From: Larix sibirica
Lineage: Eukaryota; Streptophyta; Pinopsida; Pinales; Pinaceae
Length of the DNA stretch: 18,420 nucleotides
Reading direction: 5' to 3'
Assembly: GCA_004151065.3 (NCBI GenBank)
Contig: NWUY0304631734.1
Location: 1-18,420 of the forward strand
The translations under genes were made by a program, and so were the position numbers. Shown one piece after another: positions 9,303-17,272 of the stretch. Under the pieces are notes generated by a model. The model was not told the origin of the DNA, did no database searches, and saw nothing but the letters and a program-made list of their open reading frames with translations. Every line of letters starts with the position of its first letter. The stretch's first letter is position 1.

Positions 9303-9917
9303 CTGAAAGTCATTCCATAGACTGAACCTTCAATTCATGCAATTAGGGGGCCTGTAGTGAAGTTACAATAACTCAATTTGTTCCATACATCAATCAATAA
9401 ATTAGTAATTGTCCCTACGCCCTTAACCTAGGTGCCTGAATCCCACCAAAAGTGAAGGAGCATTAAGCAGCTAGACCACCGAGAGAGGGGCAAGGTACGA
9501 GCCTAAAAAGAATTGTACGCTAAAGGTATGGAACCTATAGTGTTGTCCTAGGGGGCTGCCTGCCTGGACAGAACCGAAAAACCCTGGCTTTTTACTTTTG
9601 CTCCTGCCTGCTTCATTCGATCTCTCACGCATTGATCAAATAAAAGTTTTGCAAAGGTTTTAGCATAATCTCCACCGGGGTTGAGAACTCGAGTTTCTAT
9701 TTAGCCAAATCTATTCTTTAATGCTTCTCAGTTTTTTACTTCCAAGAAGGAAAGGAAGGGAATAAGGCCAAGTATTGAGAGAAAGCTATTATATTTACAT
9801 TTTCGTGTCCTGAAAACAAGAATTTGAACCTTATATGATACTTTCCAACTTACATTTGAAAGTGAATATTTTTTATTTTGGAATATTTGCTCACTACGTC
9901 TCACACTGATAGGCGGG
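9303..9917. other. Non-coding stretch, nothing recognised
   Basis: No RNA gene, repeat or convincing frame seen. An 84-codon minus frame at 9728-9982 overlaps the next plus-strand frame antisense and has no recognisable features. Confidence 0.5.
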
Positions 9918-10196
9918 ATGCCAAAGCTAGGATTGGATAGTCCTGCTTCTTTAACCTTACAACTCCCACTTTTATGCTTCACCAGAATAATATTAACTGC
10001 AGGCTTTATCCCCTTAGAACTGAAACCCGCCTTCCACCACCCGACTTCCTTCTCTATAAACGCCGCCCTACTTACCGCCTCGAATCAGATACCTGGGATA
10101 TTCTATATTGAGACCTGCCCGGGAATATTATCGATTTATACCCCGATTTCGATTGCCGTATATCTCTTCTTGCGAACTGGATACAATAAAATTTGA
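9918..10196 (+). CDS. Unassigned hydrophobic 92-residue frame (148 codons if UGA = Trp)
   Basis: ATG start; standard-code stop is TGA at 10194-10196. Residues about 12-34 (LTLQLPLLCFTRIILTAGFI) and 69-85 (GILSIYTPISIAVYLFL) are hydrophobic enough for two membrane helices. Under the mould and protozoan mitochondrial code (UGA = Trp) the frame runs on to TAA at 10362-10364, adding a C-terminal part rich in Lys and Arg (GKRNKRRAKG). The first codons overlap the bulged-hairpin repeat, so the start may be part of an inserted element. No family is recognised. Chance remains possible, and the extension is informative only if the window really uses that code. Confidence 0.2.
   Translation: MPKLGLDSPASLTLQLPLLCFTRIILTAGFIPLELKPAFHHPTSFSINAALLTASNQIPGIFYIETCPGILSIYTPISIAVYLFLRTGYNKI
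9922..9947 (+). repeat. Bulged-hairpin repeat, copy 2
   Basis: It begins CAAAGCTAGGATT and ends AGTCCTGCT. AGC and AGGATT pair with AGTCCTGCT (9939-9947) around the loop GGAT, leaving one bulged T at 9928. An added A-T pair (9924/9948) extends the stem. Copy 1 at 2386-2410 folds the same way. Confidence 0.75.
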
Positions 10197-10548
10197 CACA
10201 GCTTGCTGGTTTTGAGTTCATTCTGGCATTGGCCAATTGTTACTTGCTTCGACGAGAAGTTTACTGACCGGCAGGCTGGTAAAAGAAACAAACGGCGGGC
10301 GAAAGGGCTTTGCGGGCTTTACGAACACGGCTGCTGCTCGCTGATCGAATCCGGGCTGGGATAAGAAGAGCCGGGGCTTGCTAGGTGTTTATGCGTGTAT
10401 GACCGTGGGGTAGGTGGTTTCCAACAGACCGGACAAACAGCAGGCGACCTTTCAAAGTTTGCTGACTTAATGATTTGGTTAGCCAAATGGAAAGTTTGCT
10501 TGTTAGCTGCGGAGGCTGGGCTTGTAAACTCATTGCCTAAAAGCTCTT

Positions 10549-10618
10549 GTCAGTGCCTGAACCTATGGGGTCGGTGCAGCTAGAACCTATGGTTTAAAGA
10601 ACCTATCCGGTCAGTGCC
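10549..10618 (+). repeat. Degenerate tandem repeat, GAACCTATGG and GTCAGTGCC units
   Basis: GAACCTATGG at 10559-10568 and 10583-10592 is exact, and GAACCTATCC at 10599-10608 differs in two bases. GTCAGTGCC occurs at 10549-10557 and 10610-10618 with a related TCGGTGC at 10571. It runs directly into the GTGCC-rich module that follows. Confidence 0.7.
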
Positions 10619-10848
10619 AAGTAGTCAGTGTGATAAAACCACCTATACTCAGTTACCAGTTCGACGTGCGTGATAGTTGGACGTGCCCCATTGTATTTGC
10701 TAAGCTTTCCGTGCCCAGTTGTCTGTGCCAGTTTCATTCCACCGTGCCCAGGGAGTTTCATTGACAGGAGGATAAGGGTTATGCTCACCCGTAGAGTGAT
10801 TGATTGCCTACATATTTGGCCCAGGCACCTAGTTCGCTTGAAACAGCT
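10603..10848 (-). pseudogene. Minus-strand frame with PGHGG and KL-Y-GAR modules, possible gene remnant
   Basis: The minus strand is open for 81 codons from 10848 to a TAG at 10603-10605. A GTG at 10788 is one possible start; there is no ATG before the internal one just ahead of KLPGHGG. It encodes PGHGGMKL (from bases 10729-10752) followed by KLSKYNGAR (10681-10707). The same two modules, in the opposite order, are in frame in the minus-strand frame at 16.6-16.8 kb. Between copies several differences fall at third codon positions (GGT/GGG, AAG/AAA, TAC/TAT) and one gap is exactly three bases. This fits a once-coding repeat protein. The rival reading is a GTGCC-type DNA minisatellite whose unit happens to stay open. 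No known family is recognised. Confidence 0.3.
10655..10752 (+). repeat. Minisatellite-like module shared with 16.7-16.8 kb
   Basis: ACCAGTTCGACGTG (10655-10668) resembles ACCAGTTCTACGTG (16757-16770) and ACCAGTTGTACGTA (16815-16828). ACGTGCCCCAT with a TTTGCTAAGCTTT tail (10681-10708) matches 16766-16789. The 24 bp at 10729-10752, ending CCGTGCCCAGG, match 16715-16738 at 20 of 24. Module order differs between the two places. Confidence 0.75.
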
Positions 10849-10852
10849 CTAA

Positions 10853-11880
10853 AAAAAATTATTATTTTGTTTTTATAAATCTCTGGAGGTATTAAACTTC
10901 ACTTTTTATTACTAAAATTTGGCATTTCATTATGTTTCTCTATAATTGGCTGGATTTTTTAGATTATTGCTTTTAGGAGCGCCTTTATGCCGCTGCTATA
11001 ACGTTTGGCGATAAGATAAAGTCAGAGAGATGAAATATAGAGATATGGTATTCCGGGAGGGAATAGGTGCCATTCAATTCAGGGAAGGAAGCTCTATAAA
11101 GTCATTAGGGTCAGTCAGGGAGGGAGGTTGAGCCACCATTTTTGGGTCCGAATATTTAGCCTTGCTGGTTACTTATGAGCATATCAATTAAGAATAATTT
11201 CATTGTTTTTATTTTTCTTGATTTAATAAATCATTTTGGTCTAATAAAAACTAATTTTTATCGGGTCGGATGTCTATCTTTTTCTATCCATCGTCGGGGC
11301 ACATAAATGTATTTTCTTATTTCGTAAGAATGCCATTGTTATAGACAGGATGGATTATTTTGCTTTTAACCTCACAAGTAAGTCTCTCACCTCTTTAGTC
11401 GTTCGCTATAAGCAAGCCAAGAACCAGGAACAGAAGCTGGAAGCCTTTTGCCTATAAACTTTTGCCTGGGACCGAGGGAGGGCGCCTATATAACACCTTG
11501 AAACTCATATTGAACCACCTTCTGCCTTTTAATCACCAAGTCTCACAGATATATAGATGCTTCACCAGGTACAACAGAAGAGGATGCCTTTCAACTTGAC
11601 AGAACCTTTTATACTCACTTTTATTGAAGTGCACATACCTGTTATACCTGACTTTACCTGCTACTGCTTTCACCCTAGTAATTTGAAATCTAATTTTTTA
11701 TGGTTGGTTGGCTAAAGATGAGAGACTAAAAGCTTCCCGGCTTAAAATAAAGAACCTCCCGAGATATATCTAAACCCACCCGGAATAATAATGAATGTTT
11801 TCCGAACGTGGTCAAGAAATACAGTAAGGAAGAGGTGGGTGCTTTTACAAACAAACTTTTAGTTAGGACCTGCCCTTTCT
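10853..11880. other. AT-rich non-coding stretch
   Basis: All frames are closed at short intervals; A/T runs are frequent (AAAAAAAATTATTATTTTG at 10851, AATTTTTATCG near 11253). No gene, RNA or repeat family of the window was found. Confidence 0.55.
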
Positions 11881-11970
11881 TCTTTACCTTTCGACTTCGA
11901 CTTCTGCTTCAACCTTTCCAACTTCCCTCCAATGAAGACTTCCTCTTAGGCTTCTTCGACTACTTTCCCT
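11881..11970 (+). repeat. Pyrimidine-rich tract with CTTCGA-like hexamers
   Basis: TTTCGACTTCGACTTCTGCT is the most regular part, with a 6-bp period that decays into CAACCTTTCCAACTTCCC and, later, GGCTTCTTCGACTACTTTCC. The plus strand is almost purely C and T for most of its length. It looks like an old short-unit repeat. Confidence 0.55.
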
Positions 11971-12056
11971 TGCTTGTTGCCTTTTAGCTAAAGCTCATGG
12001 TTCATGGCGTAAGGTGACTATGGCGTACGGTTTCCGGTGAATGTATCTGGGTGGGC

Positions 12057-12108
12057 TGGACTGCTCGGTTGGACTGCACGGTTTGGCTGCTCGGCTTGGA
12101 TACTTGGC
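12057..12108 (+). repeat. 13-bp tandem repeat, four units
   Basis: The units are TGGACTGCTCGGT, TGGACTGCACGGT, TTGGCTGCTCGGC and TTGGATACTTGGC, each exactly 13 bp and without gaps. Adjacent units differ by one to a few bases, with decay towards the right. The overlapping short frames at 12037-12241 (Gly/Trp-rich start) only reflect the repeat. Confidence 0.85.
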
Positions 12109-12130
12109 TGGAGGCAGCCATACATATATC

Positions 12131-12350
12131 TTGAACATCGAACCTTTACATCGACCCTCCACCTCGACCTATACTGCTACCGAACCAGAGAACTCTTCCT
12201 TTATATTGACCCTCTACGTAGGAGCCAACCATAGTCCTTGAACCTGCCCCTAGAACCTTGAACCTCTACCCTCGTCTATAGGAATCCATAGCACTCTAAC
12301 TCTGCCTATAAATGGAACCTCTACGGAGGAACCCTAGCAATCGCGACCCT
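12131..12350 (+). repeat. Low-complexity GAACC/GACCC-type repeat tract
   Basis: The words CGAACCTTTACATC, CGACCCTCCACCTC, GACCTATACTGC, GACCCTCTACG, CTTGAACCTGCCCC, TAGAACCTTGAACCTCTACC and GGAACCTCTACGGAGGAACC follow each other over about 200 bp. The period is irregular (about 7-28 bp). It resembles the GAACCTATGG tract at 10.56-10.61 kb only in the core word. Confidence 0.55.
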
Positions 12351-12953
12351 ATAAAGGTATTGGCCCCAAAAATGGGAAATTTGTAATATAAAAGGTGGCC
12401 TATGCAAGAGCCCTATCGAGCCTATCCGGATGGTAAATTAACTATAGACGGGTAGCAAGAGATAGATTTCAGGCAGGGTTTGGGAAAGCAGCAGACTCAT
12501 CAATAAAATCCAATCAAGCATGGCTGTTTGGGTAATTATAATAATCCTCTCCTCCTATAACTCCTCATTGATTTCCTACGCTACTCAACATGGACAAGGC
12601 TCCATGGCTTTGGTTTCAAGGCTAAAGGCATCCCTTGATCAATAGATTACATAATTTTTTAGGAGCAGGTAAAATAGAGAATAGCGATCCTTCTACGTCA
12701 GGCAAGCGGTAGCAATAAACATCCATCTTTCAACCAGGGCTATTTGAACAAACAGGCTCCTCTCCCTGGGCGGCCTTCGCACTATCTCCTTCAAATTTGA
12801 TCTGCTCCCGCGATCAGACGGGCCCACCCAGCTGAGGGATGGATATAAGAGAAGGAATAGAAAATATAACTAACTAACTTACCCGGGTGTCATTGACTTC
12901 ACTTTCCTCGTTCAGGGCAAGATCTTTCTCTTTCCTTATATATTAAATTATTC
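12351..12953. other. Non-coding stretch, nothing recognised
   Basis: No frame with features, no RNA gene and no repeat of the window families found. Confidence 0.5.
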
Positions 12954-12990
12954 ATAGTGCTTCTGCCTGTACAACCATATTTAGCACTAT
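12954..12990. other. Inverted repeat, 8-bp arms
   Basis: ATAGTGCT (12954-12961) and AGCACTAT (12983-12990) are exact reverse complements with a 21-nt loop. An AT dinucleotide tract (13011-13034, ATAATATATATATATAATAT...) lies 20 bp downstream. Confidence 0.65.
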
Positions 12991-13162
12991 GCTCCTAAAA
13001 TTGGTAATCAATAATATATATATATAATATATAACATGTTGTTGTATATCGTTCTTGATGTGATGGTTCGTGTAGTTCCGTCTTGTTGGTAAGGAAGGCA
13101 TCATTATAAAATATATAAAGTTGACCTATATTTATGAGATATGCATTTGATTAAATCAGAGC

Positions 13163-13180
13163 GTTTGAAAAAATTCAAAC
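13163..13180. other. Hairpin, 7-bp stem with A4 loop
   Basis: GTTTGAA (13163-13169) pairs exactly with TTCAAAC (13174-13180) around AAAA. A further CTTTCAAA follows, so an alternative pairing exists. Confidence 0.6.
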
Positions 13181-13965
13181 TCTTTCAAATCTATCGACTG
13201 CGTTCCTCAACCCACTGACAAAATGGGGAAGGAAAATACTACTTTCACCTAGCCACTATATATAGATAACACATGTGGGATCCACTCTAAAGAGAGCGTT
13301 CCCCTGCAAGGGAGAGATGATAAATTTATTGTAACCCCTCTAAGCAATAGTTTGCTTTAGCCAAACCAGCATTTCATAAGCTTTTCAAATTTATGGAACA
13401 ACCCCACTTGCTTGCCTTGAGCCAAGAATAATGGCATGCTATGAATCCCCTGCCTTATCTCGGTTTCCAAATGCTTTACCCACCAGAATAATAAATAGAC
13501 CTAGTTGCCCTATACCTTTTAATACATGAAGCGAGCGCTTAGAGGGTTGGTACTACTATATACTTATATGGGCAGATTCACTTTTATTCCCCAGCCCTAG
13601 ATCGATACCGAGATCTTGATGAAAATAAATAATCCAAATTAAAACAAGTTTTGTATGTCGGGGCTGGTCCGGTAGATTAAAAAAGCTTACCAAACACGAC
13701 ATGTGATAAATAATAATTTGGCTTAGCCGGGTTCGTAGGCATATTCATCCACCGGGTGGGTTCTCGAACTAGCATTTTGCAGTATCCTAATTAATGTATA
13801 AATATTTTAGACCCCAGGCGCAATAGCGGTGAGGCACGAAATTAAAGATCTTCATCTTACCAGGTGGTCCGGTCGATACTTTACAAGGCTTCTCATATTA
13901 TGAAATAGCCTATTTCAGGATGTTTACCTATAATAGCTGCAATGAAATATTTTGCTTTTTGGTTC
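13181..13965. other. Non-coding stretch with one short duplicated segment
   Basis: CTGGTCCGGTAGATT..AAAGCTT at 13664-13688 resembles GTGGTCCGGTCGATACTTTACAAGGCTT at 13864-13891, a roughly 25-bp diverged direct repeat about 200 bp apart. Nothing else is supported. Confidence 0.5.
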
Positions 13966-13986
13966 AGCGAGCTGCTGCTGCTCGCT
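13966..13986. other. GC-rich hairpin, 7-bp stem
   Basis: AGCGAGC (13966-13972) and GCTCGCT (13980-13986) are exact reverse complements around TGCTGCT. It is much more GC-rich than its surroundings, as seen for mobile GC-rich hairpins of organelle genomes. Confidence 0.65.
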
Positions 13987-14127
13987 AGATTGATTATTCC
14001 AGGTGATCTTGCCAGTAGGCTATAGGCACGCAGGGAGGATGAACTAGAGCTGATCCCAGTAATAAAAAGGGTTAGTCACAGCCAGGTTTGCACTATTAGG
14101 ATACCCTCTTATGTTCCCCCATATATA

Positions 14128-14260
14128 CATATTTAACTACTTGCATTAGACCCATATGTTTATCCCTATACAATACCATATGGGTTTATACCCATTTTAC
14201 CCATATCTCCTCATTAGATCCATATATCTAACTCCCTGGTTGTTGTTATAAAGCCAACTA
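14128..14260. repeat. CCATAT-rich degenerate tract with a hairpin
   Basis: CCCATATG/CCATATA-type words recur irregularly. ATGGGT (14180-14185) and ACCCAT (14190-14195) form a 6-bp stem with a TTAT loop. No frame crosses the tract. Confidence 0.5.
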
Positions 14261-15097
14261 ACTCCTCCATAGAGACACGACTGGTTGTTCCATATGGCCC
14301 GGTTTTATATATTATTTATAGAGAGAGAGCCAGAGATTACTAGTTTTACGTATATACCCGGTTAGTTATATAGCTGACTCCCCTGGTTCCATGTTGACTG
14401 CTTGGTCCATCTTCCCCGGGAGGCTCAAGGGGCAAAGGCTGCGAGGCGAAAAGAATAGTGATTTATTCTTTCTAGTGAGTGGTCACATAGGACAAGCGGC
14501 TGGCTGGGATAATAGTTGTGTAACACATAGGTGGAGGTCAGGCGGCGGGACAACGAAAAAAAGTAAAGGGCTGGCAAAAGACAAAACAAGATATGTGGAT
14601 GGCCATTAGGTGAGGACGAGGAAACAAAAAGACAACGCCTATCCAATAGAGATAGTTCTTTCCGCTTACGTTGCTTGAGTTCCTTCTACCCAAGACTTAT
14701 ATGAGTTCTTTTTATCCTTGACGAAGGGAAGTTAGTCTATCGCTTACTTACAAATATTATTTTACGGGGTGGGAACAACAGAAGGACACAAACCTTAGAA
14801 TTTGCTGCCTGCTCGAGCCTAGAGCCACTGTTGAGTAAGAATATAAACCGCCCAAGAAGTACGTCTGGTACACCCATATTGTGAAAATGATCTCCACACG
14901 GGTAAATTATCATCATTTACAACCGGTAAACAGTCAGCCCATAGTTTAACAATACCAGGAGGTGAGGTTACCCCGCTAGCCAGGATAAATAATTTTTTAA
15001 GAGAAGTTTTAGTTTAGTAAATATAATTTGGAATTTCTTGTTCTGAAGAGAAGTTGTGAAGCGATACTTGTGAATACTTTCCCATTATTTAGTGATT
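14261..15097. other. Non-coding stretch
   Basis: Overlapping opposite-strand frames of about 72 codons at 14391-14646 have no recognisable features and are taken as chance. No RNA gene seen. Confidence 0.45.
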
Positions 15098-15102
15098 TAT
15101 TT

Positions 15103-15258
15103 ATTGAGTGATTGAGTGATACAGTCTTCTGAGAGGGGACAGATCTTATAATAGGGGTCACAATTGGACAGTCAGGTAGGTGCGGTTACACAAGTGGTTA
15201 CACTACAGGTATTTATAGATTGGCTTTGACTTGATTGACTGATTGATTTAATTTGATA
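15103..15258 (+). repeat. Short-unit repeats: ATTGAGTG, GGTTACAC, GATT
   Basis: ATTGAGTGATTGAGTGAT (15103-15120) has an 8-bp period. GGTTACAC occurs exactly at 15184-15191 and 15196-15203, the same word as in the 3.1-3.2 kb array. TTGATTGACTGATTGATTTA (from 15231) is a decayed GATT repeat. A further CCTG/CCTA tract lies at 15492-15508. Confidence 0.6.
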
Positions 15259-15660
15259 GATGCACAGTTAAGTGAGTGCGTACGGTCCCACGGACGGAGG
15301 GCCAACAGATACAACCCGACGGAGGGAGGGAAGTAAGGGGAGGCCAGCAGACATGTAGAATGGATGGGGCCTCTATAGATAAAAGGGTTCATACAATAAT
15401 TATTATTCTTCCTATTGGCAGGGACTTATCTCAATGGACTGTTTGGAGGAGAAGCTAGGGCGGGTGCACCTCAAACTGGCACAACCTTATTACCTGCCTA
15501 CCTGCCTGCATGAATAAAACTATTGCAGACCTACGTGAAATAGAGGTTATACACCTATCTTCTCTACCTGGCTCTATCCTCCTTACTCTAGCCTTATTGC
15601 CCAAGGTTATAGCAGCAGATCCATCTTGCTCAACCTCGAAGCAACAAAGGAAACTTTAGA

Positions 15661-15677
15661 ATATATATATATATATT
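15661..15677. repeat. AT dinucleotide microsatellite
   Basis: Uninterrupted ATATAT... over 17 bases. Confidence 0.8.
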
Positions 15678-15816
15678 AGTGAACTCAACTCTGTGCCTGT
15701 CATTTCTCTAAAGAGGAAGGATATAGAGACTAAATCATGGATAAAATTGTATCTTCCTAAAGAGGATCCAATCCAAGGAGCGGAGCAGAAGTCAGCCCAC
15801 GAAGCAATCTCTAAGA

Positions 15817-15900
15817 AGCGCTAGCGCTCGCTATCGGGTGGTTCTGTGTGCTGCTTTGCTGTCATAATTAGAAAGAGTATCCCTCCGGGCTTTCACCCGG
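15817..15900. other. Palindrome and GC-rich hairpin
   Basis: AGCGCTAGCGCT at 15817-15828 is a perfect 12-bp palindrome. About 55 bp on, CCGGG (15885-15889) pairs with CCCGG (15896-15900) around a 6-nt loop. Both stand out as GC-rich patches in AT-rich DNA. Confidence 0.6.
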
Positions 15901-15918
15901 GCCCAAGAAGAGAAATAG

Positions 15919-16188
15919 TGCTACCCCTCTACCCACAAAGACCTACCTTGCCACCCTTACGAACGAACTGCTTTCATAGAACGAATCTATGATGACGCGG
16001 CGGGGTTTTTGAAAAACGGATGGATATATACCTGCCGCCAAAAGACAGAACGCTTCGCTTGAATAATAACCCGACCTACGACGAATCTGAATTTTTATAT
16101 AGAGCTATCTTGCTGCCTTCGACCTCATCAATACCTTGCCGCCAGAAAGAAGACCTACGACGAAGAAATAAGCCTGGCACGAGGGTGA
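15919..16188 (+). other. Possible code-dependent reading frame
   Basis: The frame is open for 47 codons from 15919 (contains YERTAFIERIYDDAAGFLKN) up to a TGA at 16060-16062. If UGA is Trp it continues to a TAG at 16189-16191, 90 codons in all, with KKTYDEEISLARG near the end. There is no ATG near its 5' end and no family is recognised. The DNA contains local repeats: GACCTACGACGAA at 16073-16085 and 16152-16164, and TGCCGCCA at 16033 and 16137. Confidence 0.12.
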
Positions 16189-16714
16189 TAGGTAACAGTT
16201 AGGTGAGAACGTTGAGGTAGCTGTGGCTATATAGGGGTTTGCTACATACAACATTTGACTAGACGTTAGGCTGGCTTGACAAACCACCCACCAAATGAAA
16301 GAGATTCAATTTCCCATGTTCCCCACCGGAATAAAGATAGGGGCGAGAACAAATGCCTACACATAATCACAATTGACCGGGGTACCAACAGACATAAGGA
16401 GGTTTTCACTTACTAGCTGCCATAAATATTCCTCCTTGAACCTTTATGAAACCCTAGAACTTACTGCTACAAAACCACACGGTCATCACTTACGTATACG
16501 CGTCCCACAGCTACTCCGCATAGAGAGCGCCTATAGCCTTTATGCTCCCACGCATAGCTGGATCTCAGATGTCACATACTAGAAGAATAATAGCTAGGAG
16601 GTCATTGTAAATAGCCCCTCCCATCATTTTACTTATTAACGAACAGAGACAGCAGGACCTACCCTTACCAACATCACTACCGCCATAGACAGTAGGTTTT
16701 ATAGAAGTTATCAT

Positions 16715-16887
16715 CAGTTTATATCCCCCGTGCCCAGGAGGTGTTGTGCAAAGGTGACCAGTTCTACGTGCCCCATATTCGCCAAGTTTACAAGTAGTAG
16801 TGTTGTCTGTGTCCACCAGTTGTACGTACTCATAGTCTGTGCCCAATAGTCCGGGCCTTTAGGGCAGTGCCGCCTTTAGGGTAGTGC
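16715..16887 (+). repeat. Minisatellite-like module shared with 10.7 kb, plus a 17-bp tandem pair
   Basis: It holds the matches to 10655-10752: 16715-16738 (ends CCGTGCCCAGG), 16757-16770, 16766-16789 and 16815-16828. GTTGTCTGTG near 16802 also matches 10718. GGCCTTTAGGGCAGTGC (16854-16870) and CGCCTTTAGGGTAGTGC (16871-16887) are a 17-bp tandem pair with two differences. Confidence 0.75.
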
Positions 16888-16946
16888 TTATATACAGTAT
16901 CATTGAAAGGAGGTCGCCATAGACAGGAGCTAGTTGATCCAGGATT

Positions 16947-16997
16947 CGCTGGTACTCAACGCTGGTACTCGATCCCAAGAGTATATTCCAGGTTGTT
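16947..16997 (+). repeat. Dispersed repeat R3 copy B with a 13-bp tandem pair
   Basis: CGCTGGTACTCAA (16947-16959) and CGCTGGTACTCGA (16960-16972) form a 13-bp tandem pair differing in one base. From GGTACTCGATCCCAAGAG at 16964 the sequence matches 2026-2059. Confidence 0.75.
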
Positions 16998-17169
16998 ATA
17001 TTCTTTCCTGTTTGCGAACTGAGGATGCTTGTAATTGCCTCTATGCTCACTTTTCTTACACGTGCCCCAGCCATCATCACGCACTTACCACTACGGAAGT
17101 TCCTACCTTGACAGTATGGAATGAATGAATGACGATGCATTACATCTGATGATTCACTGCTTCATATGG

Positions 17170-17232
17170 CATCCCACATAGCCAACAACCTACAGAGTCA
17201 CCTGACATAGCTTACAGAAGCACCCCACATAG
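17170..17232 (+). repeat. Degenerate tandem repeat, CACCCCACATAG units
   Basis: CATCCCACATAG (17170-17181), CACCTGACATAG (17199-17210) and CACCCCACATAG (17221-17232) recur at 29 and 22 bp. CTACAG or CTTACAG lies between the units. Confidence 0.65.
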
Positions 17233-17272
17233 AAAGTCCCGTTCAACAGACCTAAAAGAGGAGCCCCATCGT

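Larger units (their letters stand above)
16511..17161 (-). pseudogene. Long minus-strand frame interrupted by one TAA, candidate decayed gene
   Basis: On the minus strand an ATG at 17140-17138 opens 93 codons to TAA at 16861-16859. The same frame then continues from 16858 without a stop to TGA at 16567-16565, so almost 200 codons carry only one internal stop. The first half is soluble-looking (GKNITTWNILLGSSTSVEYQ, then RILDQLAPVYGDLL). The second half contains KLGEYGARRT and PPGHGGYKL, the modules also in the 10.6-10.8 kb minus frame, and ends in a hydrophobic LLAIILLVCDI. The TAA lies in a 17-bp tandem duplication (16854-16887). With UGA as Trp the open frame would extend upstream to 17251 and downstream to a TAG at 16511. 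No known family is recognised. It could be a decayed gene, or a chance frame kept open by tandem repeats. Confidence 0.35.

Noticed and set aside
12019-12035. GCGTACGGTTTCCGG, resembling the 3' strand of a group II intron domain V
   Set aside because: The matching 5' strand (GAGC..GTATG type) and the tetraloop are absent upstream, and no domain VI follows.
12846-12860. ATATAAGAGAAGG, resembling a dicot mitochondrial promoter
   Set aside because: The consensus C before RTAAGAGA is missing, no gene lies downstream, and such an AT-rich word is expected by chance.
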